Origin: Alphaproteobacteria bacterium
Lineage (GTDB): Bacteria > Pseudomonadota > Alphaproteobacteria > UBA2966 > CAIVPW01
Assembly (NCBI GenBank): GCA_947481575.1
Contig: CANKGV010000004.1
Location: forward strand, 69,487 to 133,486
Length of the DNA stretch: 64,000 nucleotides
Direction: 5' to 3'
Below the pieces are notes generated by a model. That model did not search any database. It saw nothing but the letters and a program-made list of their open reading frames with translations, and was not told the DNA's origin. Below are positions 9,229 through 17,821 of the stretch, piece after piece; positions within the stretch are counted from its first letter, which is position 1, and each line of letters opens with the position of its first letter. A program made the translations under genes and the position numbers.

Positions 9229-9468
9229 AGTACAGGCCCGGTTCCGGGCGGTCGCCCGTGGGCGGCGGCCCTCAAGTCTGGAAGGTTTGACCTGAGCCCC
9301 TAAAGTTTCAGGGAGACGAGCAGGTCCTTGCCGGGCAGCACCTTGAAACGGGTCTCGCGTGACCTTGGCCAGAGTCATGGTTGCCGTCAGCAGCAAGTTA
9401 AGGCGGTTGCGCGTCCGCCTAACCAAGACGTAATCGAATTCGGTAAAGGTTGATTCGGGTGCGCGCTA
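9229..9468. other. 240-bp segment between the SOUL gene and amtB, no supportable gene
   Basis: No convincing complete gene is visible. The minus strand can encode a short broken stretch (MTLAKVTR, then in another frame ETRFKVLPGKDLLVSLKL and a stop near 9300) that may be the decayed end of a protein gene. I could not assign it. The segment lies beside the duplication scar. Confidence 0.4.
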
Positions 9469-10761
9469 CTACAGCTCGTAGGCGCGTTCGCCGTGGGCGG
9501 TGATGTCGAGGCCTTCCGCCTCGTCTTCCCGCGATACGCGCAGTCCGACGGTGGCTTGGGTGATCTTGATCAGAACGAAGCTGGCGACTCCCGACCACAG
9601 CGCCACCGCAACGACGCCGATGAGTTGCACGCCGAAGTGCTCGCCCATCGACATGGTGAGGCCTAGGCCCTGAAAGGTTTCGGAGGCGAGGAACGAGGTG
9701 AGCAAGACGCCGGTCATGCCGCCGACGCCGTGGACCGCAAAAACGTCGAGCGAATCGTCGATGCGGCGGACCTTTTTCACCCACTGGGTGACGCCGTAGC
9801 AAATCACCGACGCGCAGACGCCGATGATCAGCGCACCCACCGGGCCGACGAAGCCGGATGCGGGCGTGATGGTGGCGAGGCCGGCGACGGCGCCGGTAAC
9901 GGTGCCCACCATGCTGGGTTTGCCCAAGCGCCACCATTCGATGAACATCCATACCGTGGCGGCGGTCGCGGCGGAGATGTGGGTGACGGCCATCGCCATG
10001 CCCGCGCCGGCACCGGCGCCGAGGCTGCTGCCGGCGTTGAACCCGAACCAGCCGACCCACAGCATGGCCGCGCCGATCATGGTCAGGCTGGGGTTGTGCG
10101 GCGGCTTCATTTCTTGCGGGAAACCCTTGCGGGCGCCGAGCATGACGGCCAGCAACAGGGCCGAAATCCCGGCCGTGGTGTGCACAACCAAACCACCGGC
10201 GAAATCGCGCACGCCCATCTCGAACAGCCAGCCGCCTTCGGCCCACACCCAGTGCGCGACCGGCGCGTAGACGACCAGCACCCACAGCAAGCTGAACAGA
10301 AGCACGGCGGCGAAGCGGATGCGCTCGACGTAGGCGCCGACGATCAGGGCAGGAGTGATGATGGCGAACGTCATCTGGTACATCATGAAGACGGTTTCCG
10401 GCATCGTGCCCCACTCGGCATCGGCGCCGACGCCGCGCAGGAAGGCTTTGGCCAAACCGCCGACGTACGGATTGCCAACGCCGAACGCGAGGGCGTAGCC
10501 GACCAACACCCAGGCGACCGACACGACGCAGGCGATCGCGAATACCTGCTGCAGAACGGAAACCATGTTCCGCGCCCGCACTAGGCCCGCGTAGAACAGC
10601 GCCAAGCCGGGCAAGGTCATGAACAGGACAAGGGCCGTGGAGGTGAGCATCCAGGCGGTGTCGCCGGTGTCCACCGCAGCCATGGCGGCGCCCGGCGCTA
10701 GTCCGACGGTCAAGGCGATACTGATCGCGGTGGCCAATACCCCACTACGGCGCATGCTCAT
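9469..10761 (-). CDS. amtB: Ammonium transporter AmtB
   Basis: A 430-residue inner-membrane channel for ammonium. It begins with a cleavable signal peptide (to about GAAMA-AVDTGD), then eleven predicted hydrophobic segments. Landmarks are the PGLALFYAGLVR region and the conserved DFAGG(L)VVHTTAG segment with the first pore histidine. The C-terminal GLRVSREDEAEGLDITAHGERAYEL tail is the PII-interacting end. ATG at 10761 follows GGAGA at 8-nt spacing. A near-identical 3' fragment lies at 8148-8438. It is probably nitrogen-regulated with glnK, though no clear sigma-54 site was found just upstream. Confidence 0.96.
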   Translation of the reverse strand: MSMRRSGVLATAISIALTVGLAPGAAMAAVDTGDTAWMLTSTALVLFMTLPGLALFYAGLVRARNMVSVLQQVFAIACVVSVAWVLVGYALAFGVGNPYVGGLAKAFLRGVGADAEWGTMPETVFMMYQMTFAIITPALIVGAYVERIRFAAVLLFSLLWVLVVYAPVAHWVWAEGGWLFEMGVRDFAGGLVVHTTAGISALLLAVMLGARKGFPQEMKPPHNPSLTMIGAAMLWVGWFGFNAGSSLGAGAGAGMAMAVTHISAATAATVWMFIEWWRLGKPSMVGTVTGAVAGLATITPASGFVGPVGALIIGVCASVICYGVTQWVKKVRRIDDSLDVFAVHGVGGMTGVLLTSFLASETFQGLGLTMSMGEHFGVQLIGVVAVALWSGVASFVLIKITQATVGLRVSREDEAEGLDITAHGERAYEL

Positions 10762-10859
10762 GAAACTGCTCTCCCCCTAGTCAGTCCAAACGCACAAATC
10801 CGCCCAATTTCTAGGCAATGGGCACGGAATACGCAACGGCGCGCGCCTGTTCCTGGTGC

Positions 10860-10881
10860 GGGGCCAAAGGCCCCTCGTTTT
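10860..10881 (+). terminator. Terminator-like hairpin upstream of ycjX
   Basis: GGGGCC (10860-10865), loop AAA, GGCCCC (10869-10874), then TCGTTTT. It has the form of a short rho-independent terminator, but no plus-strand gene closely precedes it. It supports a ycjX start downstream of this point rather than at the GTG at 10882. Confidence 0.4.
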
Positions 10882-10944
10882 GTGCGGTTGGAATGCCCAC
10901 ATGACGGTTGCGAGCGGGCCACGGCGGTGCCGCGGAATGGTGGC

Positions 10945-12330
10945 ATGGTCCTAGACACGGCACGGGCGCTCGCGCGCAGGGTTGGAGAACGCAATGTCGT
11001 CCGCTTGGCGGTCACCGGTTTACGCCGCTGCGGCAAGACCGTGTTCACCACAGCCTTCATCGACGATCTGCTGTGCGCGGGGCAGTGGCCGGAGCTGCTG
11101 CCGTTCCTCGATGTGGCAGCGCGCGGCGACCTGATCGCGGCCGAAACATTTGCGCCGGAAGGCGATATCCCGGCGTTCCCCTATGTTGAGTCGATTGGTG
11201 CGATCCGGGGTGATCCTGCGGGCTGGCCGAAGGCGACGGAACGCCTGCATGGCCTGCGCGTCAGCATTCGTTATCGCACGCGGAACCGGGTAGCGCGCTT
11301 GCTTGGGTCTGCGACCCGCGTTCTGACGGTCGAACTGGTCGACTACCCCGGCGAGTGGCTGCTGGATTTGCCGCTGCTGGCGAAGTCCTACACCGATTGG
11401 TCGCGCGAGACGCTGGGCATGACCCGGGCGATGCCGCGGGCGGTCCGCTTCGAGCGTTGGCTGACGTTCCTGGCCGGAATCGATCCCGGCGCGCCGGCCG
11501 TTACGGCGACCTTGGACGAGGCAGCCAGGCTATACGCCTCGGCGCTGCGGGACTGCGCCACGTCGGATACCGGGCTGTTCCTGCATCAGCCCGCCCGGAT
11601 CGTCAGCCCGGGGACGTTCGCGCCGGACGATCCGTTGCTGGCCGTGTGCCCATTGCCGCCAGCGCCCAGCGCGGCACCGGGATCGTTCCATGCGGTGATG
11701 GCCGAGCGGTATGCGGCGTACTGCGAACAGGTCGTGGCGCCGTTCTACCGCGATCATTTCCGCCGGTTCGACGCCCAGATCGTGCTGGTGGACGTATTGG
11801 GCGCGCTGCGTCACGGCCAGGCGTCGTTCGACGACATGCGCGCGGCAATCGGCGCGGTGCTGCAGAGCTTCGACTATGGCCGCACGGGACTGCGGGCGTG
11901 GCTGGAGGGTGCCCGCACCGAACGGGTGCTGTTCGCCGCGACCAAGGCCGATCACGTATCGAGCAACCAACACCCCAATCTGCGCCGGTTGCTCGAGGAG
12001 GTGGTGGTGCGCGAAGGCAATCGCATCCGTTTCCGCGGCGTGGCCACCAAGGCGATCGCGTTGTCGTCGGTGCGCTGCACCGAGGACGTGCTCGGCGAGG
12101 TCCAGGGCCAGACCCTGAGCATGGTGCGGGGCCTGCCGGTCGGGCGCACGACTCAGACGGCGCTGTTTCCCGGGGAAATCCCGGCGCACTTTCCGGGCCC
12201 GCAGGATTGGCGCGACGGCCGGTTCCGCTTCCTGGACTTCCTGCCCGCGCCGGTCACCGGCAACCGCGGGCTGCCACACATCGGCATCGATGAGGCGATG
12301 GACTACCTGATCGGGCCCAGGCTGGGATGA
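10945..12330 (+). CDS. ycjX: YcjX-family P-loop protein
   Basis: A 461-residue member of the YcjX (DUF463) family, GTPase-like proteins of uncertain function linked in enterobacteria to stress and phage-shock regulons. The N terminus VVRLAVTGLRRCGKTVFTTAFIDDLL holds a Walker A motif, and VELVDYPGEWLLDLPLL matches the E. coli protein closely. An (F/A)ATKADHV segment resembles the guanine-specificity motif. The ATG at 10945 gives a length near E. coli YcjX (465); a GTG at 10882 is also in frame. The stop overlaps the ycjF start as ATGA. Confidence 0.9.
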   Translation: MVLDTARALARRVGERNVVRLAVTGLRRCGKTVFTTAFIDDLLCAGQWPELLPFLDVAARGDLIAAETFAPEGDIPAFPYVESIGAIRGDPAGWPKATERLHGLRVSIRYRTRNRVARLLGSATRVLTVELVDYPGEWLLDLPLLAKSYTDWSRETLGMTRAMPRAVRFERWLTFLAGIDPGAPAVTATLDEAARLYASALRDCATSDTGLFLHQPARIVSPGTFAPDDPLLAVCPLPPAPSAAPGSFHAVMAERYAAYCEQVVAPFYRDHFRRFDAQIVLVDVLGALRHGQASFDDMRAAIGAVLQSFDYGRTGLRAWLEGARTERVLFAATKADHVSSNQHPNLRRLLEEVVVREGNRIRFRGVATKAIALSSVRCTEDVLGEVQGQTLSMVRGLPVGRTTQTALFPGEIPAHFPGPQDWRDGRFRFLDFLPAPVTGNRGLPHIGIDEAMDYLIGPRLG

Positions 12331-13379
12331 GCGCTCCCCGATCCAACCACGGTCCGGCGCCGGCGGAACTCGATCCTGCCCACGTGCGGCTGGCGTCGCC
12401 CGCGTTCGACGCGGCACCCCCGGCTCCGCTGCCGGCGGAGATCGCGGCAACGGCCAGCCGGTCGTTGCCCGTGGTGGTGCCGCCCCGCGCGGTCACGGTT
12501 CCCCGGCGGCGCTGGCTGGGCCGGGTATTCGGCTGGAGCCTGACGGTATTCGTGACCGGCATGCTGGCGCTGAATGCGTGGAATGCGGTCGAAGCGGCGG
12601 TGACCCGCAACCTCGCGGTGGGCGTTGGACTGGGGGTTGCCCTGGCGCTGGCAACGGTGACCGGAGCCGCGATTTTATTCCGCGAAATCATAGGATTCGA
12701 AGTTCAATCGCGTAGATTACATGAAGTATCGCGGGTGGCCGCCCGGGCGGTCGCGCTGGCCGGTTCCGACGACTACGGCAAGGCGCTGCCGCTGGCGAAC
12801 GACGTGCTGGCGCCCTACCGCTCGCGGGCCGACATGACCGAGCGGATTGACCGGTTCCGGCGGCTTGTTTCCACGGCGCACTCGGACCGGCAGGTGATCG
12901 AACTGCTGTCAGATACTGTCATCCGGCCGCTCGACCAGGAGGCCTACGCCCGGGTCACCCGCGGGGCGCGCGATGCCGCGGTGGGCGTGGCGCTGGTGCC
13001 GTTCGGATTGCTCGACGCCGGAATCGCGGCGTGGCGGGCGCTGCGGATGGTGCGGGAGGTTGCCGATGTGTACGGCTTCCACCCCGGCTGGTTCGGGCGC
13101 ATGGCGCTGCTGCGCCGGGTGCTGTCGGTGGCGGCGACGGCGGGCGCGAGCGACTTCGTCGGTGACGCGCTGCTGGCCCACATGGGCGCCAAGATGGCGG
13201 GAATGCTGTCGGCGCGGATCGGCGAGGGGTTGCTCACGGGGCTGCGTACCGCGCGCCTTGGCGTGGTCGCGATGAGCGTATGCCGCCCGCTGCCGTTCGC
13301 CGAACAGGACCGGCCGGCGATTGCGCGGCTGAGTACCGAACTCCTGAAGGCGCTGCCGGGGCAAAAGGCCGACTCCTAG
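12327..13379 (+). CDS. ycjF: YcjF-family membrane protein (TIGR01620/DUF697)
   Basis: A 350-residue inner-membrane protein that accompanies YcjX. A proline/alanine-rich cytoplasmic start is followed by two transmembrane helices (about residues 70-90 and 98-120), then the DUF697-type C-terminal domain with the conserved REVADVYGFHPGWFGRMALLRRVL block. The 4-bp ATGA overlap with ycjX indicates translational coupling, as expected for a functional pair. The precise role is unknown. Confidence 0.88.
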   Translation: MSAPRSNHGPAPAELDPAHVRLASPAFDAAPPAPLPAEIAATASRSLPVVVPPRAVTVPRRRWLGRVFGWSLTVFVTGMLALNAWNAVEAAVTRNLAVGVGLGVALALATVTGAAILFREIIGFEVQSRRLHEVSRVAARAVALAGSDDYGKALPLANDVLAPYRSRADMTERIDRFRRLVSTAHSDRQVIELLSDTVIRPLDQEAYARVTRGARDAAVGVALVPFGLLDAGIAAWRALRMVREVADVYGFHPGWFGRMALLRRVLSVAATAGASDFVGDALLAHMGAKMAGMLSARIGEGLLTGLRTARLGVVAMSVCRPLPFAEQDRPAIARLSTELLKALPGQKADS

Positions 13380-13419
13380 CGGTTTGTTCCGGCCGGGCGG
13401 GCCTGTAGTGTTGCCCGTC

Positions 13420-14901
13420 ATGCACGAAGTTCTTGCCGTCGCGGAGCACGCGGAGGCCGACCGTTTGGCGGTTGCGGCGGGGGTTTCGCCTGCGGCGCTG
13501 ATGGAGGCCGCCGGCGCCCAAGTCGCCGCCGAAATCCGGCGGCGTTGGACGCCACGCCGGGTTCTTGTGCTTTGCGGCCCCGGCAACAACGGCGGCGACG
13601 GCTTTGTGGTGGCGCGCCACCTCACCAACACCGGCTGGGAAGTCGTGGTCGCCCTGCTATGCGATCCCGCGGACCTGTCCGGCGATGCGGCGGCGATGGC
13701 GCAGCAGTGGCGCGGCGAGGTGACCCCACCGACCGTGCGCGGGGTGGAGGACGCCGAGCTGGTGGTGGACGCGCTGTTCGGCGCCGGCCTGTCGCGGCCC
13801 CTGAGCGGGGCCGCGGCGGCGGTCATCAGCCGGGTGCGCGAGCGCCGCATGCCGACGGTTGCGGTGGATATCCCGAGCGGGGTGTTCGGTGACACTGGCG
13901 CGGCGCCGCTGGCGGCGCCCGCCGATCTGACCGTGACGTTCTTCCGCAAGAAGCCGGGGCATCTGCTGTATCCGGGGCGGAGCCTGTGCGGCGATCTGGT
14001 GGTGGCCGACATCGGCACCCCGGACTCGGTCATCGAACGAATTTCCCCGGCGATCGCCGAGAACGCGCCGGCGGTGTGGGCGTCGCGGTACCCGTGGCCC
14101 ACGCCGGAGCAGCACAAGTACGACCGCGGCCATGCCGTAGTGGTGGCCGGCGGCCCGGCATCCACCGGCGCGGCACGGCTGGCGGCGCGGGCGGCGCAAC
14201 GGGTGGGCGCGGGCGTCGTGACGCTCACCGGCCCGGTGGCGTCGCTGCCGATTCTGGCGGGCGCGGTGACCGAAGTGCTCACCGAAGCCCACGCAACGGC
14301 GAGCCAGTTGGTGACGTTGCTGGGGCAGCGCCATCGCAACGCGGTGCTGATCGGCCCAGGCAATGGCGTGAGTTCCGGGACCCGGGACCGCGTACTGGCG
14401 GTGCTCAACACCCCCTTGGGGTGCGTGGTGGATGCTGACGGCCTGAGCGCGTTCGGCGATGCGGCGGCGGAGCTGTTCCGGGCCATTCACGATCAGTGCG
14501 TGCTGACACCCCACGACGGCGAGTTTGCCCGCTTGTTCCCGGACCTGGCCGCCGGCGAGGGCCGCCTCGTGCGGGCCAGTGCCGCAGCGCGGCGCTCCGG
14601 CGCGGTGGTGCTGCTCAAAGGCGCCGACACAGTGATCGCGGCACCCGACGGCCGGGCGGCGATCAACTCGAACGCGCCTCCGGATTTGGCCACGGCCGGT
14701 TCCGGCGACGTTCTGGCGGGCTTTGTGGTGGGGCTGTTGGCCCAAGGCATGCCGGCGTTTGAGGCGGCCTGCGCGGCGACCTGGCTGCACGGAGAGACCG
14801 CGACGCGGTTCGGACCGGGGCTGGTAGCGGGGGATCTGCCCGAGCATCTGCCGGGCGTGTTGCGGGACCTGCGCGGTCAGTTCGGCGGGCGGTCGCCGTG
14901 A
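13420..14901 (+). CDS. nnr: Bifunctional NAD(P)HX epimerase / ADP-dependent dehydratase
   Basis: A 493-residue repair enzyme that restores hydrated NAD(P)H. The N-terminal half is the YjeF_N epimerase domain with GPGNNGGDGFV (about residues 50-60) and a DALFGAGLSRPL segment. The C-terminal half is the carbohydrate-kinase-like dehydratase, with LTPHDGEFARLFP, VVLLKGADTVIA and the NAPPDLATAGSGDVLAG nucleotide-binding loop. I chose ATG 13420 (MHEVLAVAEHAEAD); an in-frame upstream start would add 12 non-conserved residues. The next gene begins in the stop codon (GTGA). Confidence 0.93.
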   Translation: MHEVLAVAEHAEADRLAVAAGVSPAALMEAAGAQVAAEIRRRWTPRRVLVLCGPGNNGGDGFVVARHLTNTGWEVVVALLCDPADLSGDAAAMAQQWRGEVTPPTVRGVEDAELVVDALFGAGLSRPLSGAAAAVISRVRERRMPTVAVDIPSGVFGDTGAAPLAAPADLTVTFFRKKPGHLLYPGRSLCGDLVVADIGTPDSVIERISPAIAENAPAVWASRYPWPTPEQHKYDRGHAVVVAGGPASTGAARLAARAAQRVGAGVVTLTGPVASLPILAGAVTEVLTEAHATASQLVTLLGQRHRNAVLIGPGNGVSSGTRDRVLAVLNTPLGCVVDADGLSAFGDAAAELFRAIHDQCVLTPHDGEFARLFPDLAAGEGRLVRASAAARRSGAVVLLKGADTVIAAPDGRAAINSNAPPDLATAGSGDVLAGFVVGLLAQGMPAFEAACAATWLHGETATRFGPGLVAGDLPEHLPGVLRDLRGQFGGRSP

Positions 14902-15371
14902 GCGACCCGGACGTAGCGATTCTTACTGCCCCGCCGCGGATTTTGGCGGTGCGCCGGACCACCCTCACGCTCGCGACGATTCAGAATGCCCTGGGGGTTC
15001 TCACGGACGTGTACGAGGCACTGGAGGAGCACGGCCTGCCACACCTTGGCATCAACGTGTTCGTCTACCACAACGCCGCCGGCCAGAACCTGCTGGCAAC
15101 GGAGTCCGGGTGCCCGATGGAAGTGGGCGTAGCGGTCCCGGCCGCGTTCGAGAGCCGCGCCGACGTTGCCTGCTCGGCGACGCCGGGCGGGCGCGTGGCC
15201 CGGGCGGCGCACGTTGGCCCCTATGGCCTGCTGCATCAGACTCACAAGGCGGTGCGGAATTGGTGCTGGCAGAACGGTCAGAAGGTCGCCGGGCCCAATT
15301 GGGAGGTCTATGGGCACGGGAACGAAGATCCTGCGGCATTGCTTACCGATGTGGTGTATTTGCTGAAATGA
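14898..15371 (+). CDS. GyrI-like small-molecule-binding domain protein
   Basis: A 157-residue protein with the fold signature of the GyrI-like/AraC effector-binding (SOUL-barrel) family: GINVFVYHN, a central MEVGVAVPAAFE strand pair, ARAAHVGPYGLLHQTHKAVRNWCWQNG helix and a C-terminal NWEVYGHGNEDPA...LLTDVVYLLK. There is no DNA-binding domain. Stand-alone members bind small or toxic compounds, and some hydrolyse them. It starts at GTG overlapping the nnr stop, so it is probably co-translated with nnr. The ligand is unknown. Confidence 0.75.
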   Translation: MSDPDVAILTAPPRILAVRRTTLTLATIQNALGVLTDVYEALEEHGLPHLGINVFVYHNAAGQNLLATESGCPMEVGVAVPAAFESRADVACSATPGGRVARAAHVGPYGLLHQTHKAVRNWCWQNGQKVAGPNWEVYGHGNEDPAALLTDVVYLLK

Positions 15372-15438
15372 CGGGTCGACGAGGCGCGCTGTGGCCTTCG
15401 CAGAATCAACTGTGATAAGAAGGCGCCCGCGCCGCCGG

Positions 15439-15523
15439 GCGGCTGTGGTGGAATTGGCAGACACGCTTGCCTTAGGAGCAAGTGCCTCCGGGCATGGGGG
15501 TTCGAGTCCCTCCAGCCGCACCA
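15439..15523 (+). tRNA. tRNA-Leu (anticodon TAG)
   Basis: Class II tRNA with a long variable arm. The acceptor GCGGCTG pairs with CAGCCGC, the anticodon stem CTTGC/GCAAG encloses loop CTTAGGA (anticodon TAG), the variable arm TGCCTCCGGGCA pairs internally, the T arm contains GGTTCGAGTCC, and CCA is encoded at 15521-15523. Confidence 0.95.
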
Positions 15524-15587
15524 GTCCGAGGGCGCCCGATGGCTGCCGGCCCCGGACGTTTCCTCATGCAAATGTTGAGCACAACCC

Positions 15588-16922
15588 ATGCAAGTAACTG
15601 AAACTAAGAACGATGGTCTGCGCCGCGAGTTTCTGATTCTCGTGGACGCCAAGGACGTCGAGAACCGCATGGCGGGGCGGCTCAACCAGTTGAGCATGCA
15701 GGTCAACATGCCGGGATTCCGGCCCGGCCGGGTGCCGGTACCGCTACTGCGCCAGCGTTACGGCAGTTCGCTGATGAGCGAAGTCCTGGAAGAAGCCGTG
15801 TCGGTGGCGAGCCAGGCAACGATCGCCGAGCGTTCGCTGCGGCTGGCGATGCAGCCCAAGGTCGAAATCAAGAAGTTCGGCGAAGGCCAGGACCTTGAGT
15901 ACACGCTGGCGGTGGAATTGCTGCCGGAGTTCGATCCGGGCGACTTCTCGACCATTCACGTGGAACGATTTGTGGCCGAGCCGGGCAAGGCCGACATCGA
16001 TGAGGCGATCGACCGCCTGTTGAAGGCCCAGCGTACGTTTGGTCCGGCGCCGGAAGGCTATGCCGCGGTGAAGGGCGATTTGACGACGATCGACTTCGTC
16101 GGCCGTATCGACGGCGAGAAGTTCGACGGCGGCGCGGGCGAGGACCATCGCCTTGAAATCGGCTCGGGCCAGTTCATTCCCGGCTTCGAAGAGCAGATCA
16201 TCGGCGCCAAGGTCGGCGACGAACGCAAGGTGACGGTGACGTTTCCGGCCGACTATGGCGTACCCTACCTAGCGGGCCGCGAGGCGGTGTTCGACGTCAA
16301 GGTGAAGGGCATCAACGCGCCCGAGGAAACTAAGGCGGAGCGTTTGCCGGAACGCCTGGGCCTGGAAAATCTCGACGCTGTGCGGGACGCGGTGAAGGGC
16401 CAATTGGCCAAGGACTTCGACGCGATCTCCAAGCGCCGCTTGAAGCGCGCGATCCTCGACGAATTGTCGAAGCGCCACTCGTTCGGTGTGCCGCAGGGCT
16501 TGGTCGACTCCGAATTCGACGCGATTTGGCGCCAGGTCGAAGAGGCCCGCAAGCAGGGTGAAAGCGATCCGGGCGACGCGAACAAGACCGAGGAAGAACT
16601 CAAGACAACCTATCGCGATATCGCCGAGCGCCGCGTGCGTCTCGGGTTGCTGCTTGCCGAAATCGGTCAGCGCAACAATATCCAGGTCTCGTCGGAGGAA
16701 CTCGAGCGCGCGATCACCGAGCAGGCGATGCGCTTCCCTGGTCAGGAGCGCGCGGTATTCGACTTCTACCGGAAGAACGCGGGCGCGGTTGAGCAACTAC
16801 GCGCGCCGATCCTGGAGGACAAGGTGGTGAACTTCATCGCCGAGATCGCCAAGGTGGCCGAGAAGGTCGTGAGCTCGAAAGAGCTCATCACCGAATCGGA
16901 TGAACCGATCGGCGCCGCCTAG
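15588..16922 (+). CDS. tig: Trigger factor (ribosome-associated chaperone, PPIase)
   Basis: A 444-residue chaperone that meets nascent chains at the ribosome exit. Three domains can be followed. The N-terminal ribosome-binding part has the [19 protein letters not shown] signature (about residues 43-61, FRPG.VP loop). The PPIase (FKBP-like) domain spans about 150-240 ([26 protein letters not shown] boundary). The helical C-terminal arms end in an acidic tail. It precedes clpP-clpX-lon in the order common to alphaproteobacteria. Confidence 0.97.
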   Translation: MQVTETKNDGLRREFLILVDAKDVENRMAGRLNQLSMQVNMPGFRPGRVPVPLLRQRYGSSLMSEVLEEAVSVASQATIAERSLRLAMQPKVEIKKFGEGQDLEYTLAVELLPEFDPGDFSTIHVERFVAEPGKADIDEAIDRLLKAQRTFGPAPEGYAAVKGDLTTIDFVGRIDGEKFDGGAGEDHRLEIGSGQFIPGFEEQIIGAKVGDERKVTVTFPADYGVPYLAGREAVFDVKVKGINAPEETKAERLPERLGLENLDAVRDAVKGQLAKDFDAISKRRLKRAILDELSKRHSFGVPQGLVDSEFDAIWRQVEEARKQGESDPGDANKTEEELKTTYRDIAERRVRLGLLLAEIGQRNNIQVSSEELERAITEQAMRFPGQERAVFDFYRKNAGAVEQLRAPILEDKVVNFIAEIAKVAEKVVSSKELITESDEPIGAA

Positions 16923-16975
16923 GCGGATACGGACGGCACAGAAGCGCGTTGAGTCGAGCAGGGCAGGGTACGACG

Positions 16976-17641
16976 ATGAACGACATGGTCACGCGCATGA
17001 ATACGCTGGTGCCGATGGTGGTCGAACAGACCAACCGGGGCGAGCGCGCGTATGACATCTACTCGCGCCTGCTCAAGGAGCGGATCATCTTCATCACCGG
17101 TCCGATCGACGACCACGTGGCCAGCGTGATCACCGCCCAGTTGCTGTTTCTGGAGGCGGAGAACCCGCAAAAAGACATCTCCATGTACATCAACTCGCCG
17201 GGCGGCATCGTGTCCTCGGGCCTAGCGATCTACGACACCATGCAGTACGTGCGGCCCAAGATCGCCACCCTGTGCGTCGGGCAGGCGGCTTCGATGGGTT
17301 CGCTGCTGTTGGCGGCCGGCGCGCCGGGACTGCGCGTGGCGCTGCCGAATGCGCGCGTGATGGTCCACCAGCCTTCGGGCGGGGCCCAGGGCCAGGCGAC
17401 CGACATCGAAATCCAGGCGCGGGAGATCCTCGCGCTGCGCGAACGCCTGAACCGGATCTACGTCAAACACACCGGCCAGACGCTGGAGCGCATTGAAAAG
17501 AGCTTGGACCGCGACAATTTCATGACCGCGGAACAGGCAAAGGAATTCGGCATCGTGGACGAAATCGTTACGCAGCGTCCGCGTCCGCCGGAAGAAGACG
17601 CCAAGGTCGAACGCCTGAAAGACAAGGGCAAGTCCGACTAG
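16976..17641 (+). CDS. clpP: ATP-dependent Clp protease proteolytic subunit
   Basis: A 221-residue serine peptidase that forms the degradation chamber docked by ClpX (or ClpA). The catalytic triad is visible as Ser106 in [11 protein letters not shown], His131 in VMVHQPSGG and Asp180 in LDRDNFM. I chose ATG 16976 because AGGG lies 7 nt upstream and because it gives the short [16 protein letters not shown] leader; an in-frame ATG at 16949 would add nine residues. It lies between tig and clpX. Confidence 0.97.
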   Translation: MNDMVTRMNTLVPMVVEQTNRGERAYDIYSRLLKERIIFITGPIDDHVASVITAQLLFLEAENPQKDISMYINSPGGIVSSGLAIYDTMQYVRPKIATLCVGQAASMGSLLLAAGAPGLRVALPNARVMVHQPSGGAQGQATDIEIQAREILALRERLNRIYVKHTGQTLERIEKSLDRDNFMTAEQAKEFGIVDEIVTQRPRPPEEDAKVERLKDKGKSD

Positions 17642-17666
17642 TTAACGCTGCGGTGCCACCGTTAAC
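17641..17666. repeat. Paired GTTAACG sites between clpP and clpX
   Basis: GTTAACG (17641-17647) and its mirror CGTTAAC (17660-17666) form a 7-bp inverted repeat with a 12-bp gap. Each arm contains the self-palindrome GTTAAC, so the sites also read as direct repeats 20 bp apart. It could be an operator for a dimer binding both sites on one face of the helix. No regulator can be named. Confidence 0.4.
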
Positions 17667-17718
17667 GGAATGGCTACGGTAGTGCTCTACAGTCGGCAAT
17701 AAGGACGCGGTTTCGGGA

Positions 17719-17734
17719 CCCCAAGATGTTGGGG
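17719..17734 (+). promoter_or_regulatory. Hairpin in the clpP-clpX spacer
   Basis: CCCCAA and TTGGGG form a 6-bp stem around GATG. No T run follows, so it is not a standard terminator; it may be an mRNA processing or attenuation element. The 180-bp spacer otherwise holds no gene. Confidence 0.3.
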
Positions 17735-17821
17735 GTTGTCTCTGGAATCGCTCCGCGGCTAGAATCGGGACAATCGGGGAATCGGCTGCTTCCTCCCCGG
17801 CCCCTCTGGGTGGCGTAATTC

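Noticed and set aside
10818-10836. Sigma-54-like GGGCACGGAATACGCA before ycjX
   Set aside because: Spacing is right but three consensus positions fail, and it points away from amtB; too weak to call.
17642-17665. CtrA box (TTAA-N7-TTAA) upstream of clpX
   Set aside because: The two TTAA elements are 16 bp apart, not 7.
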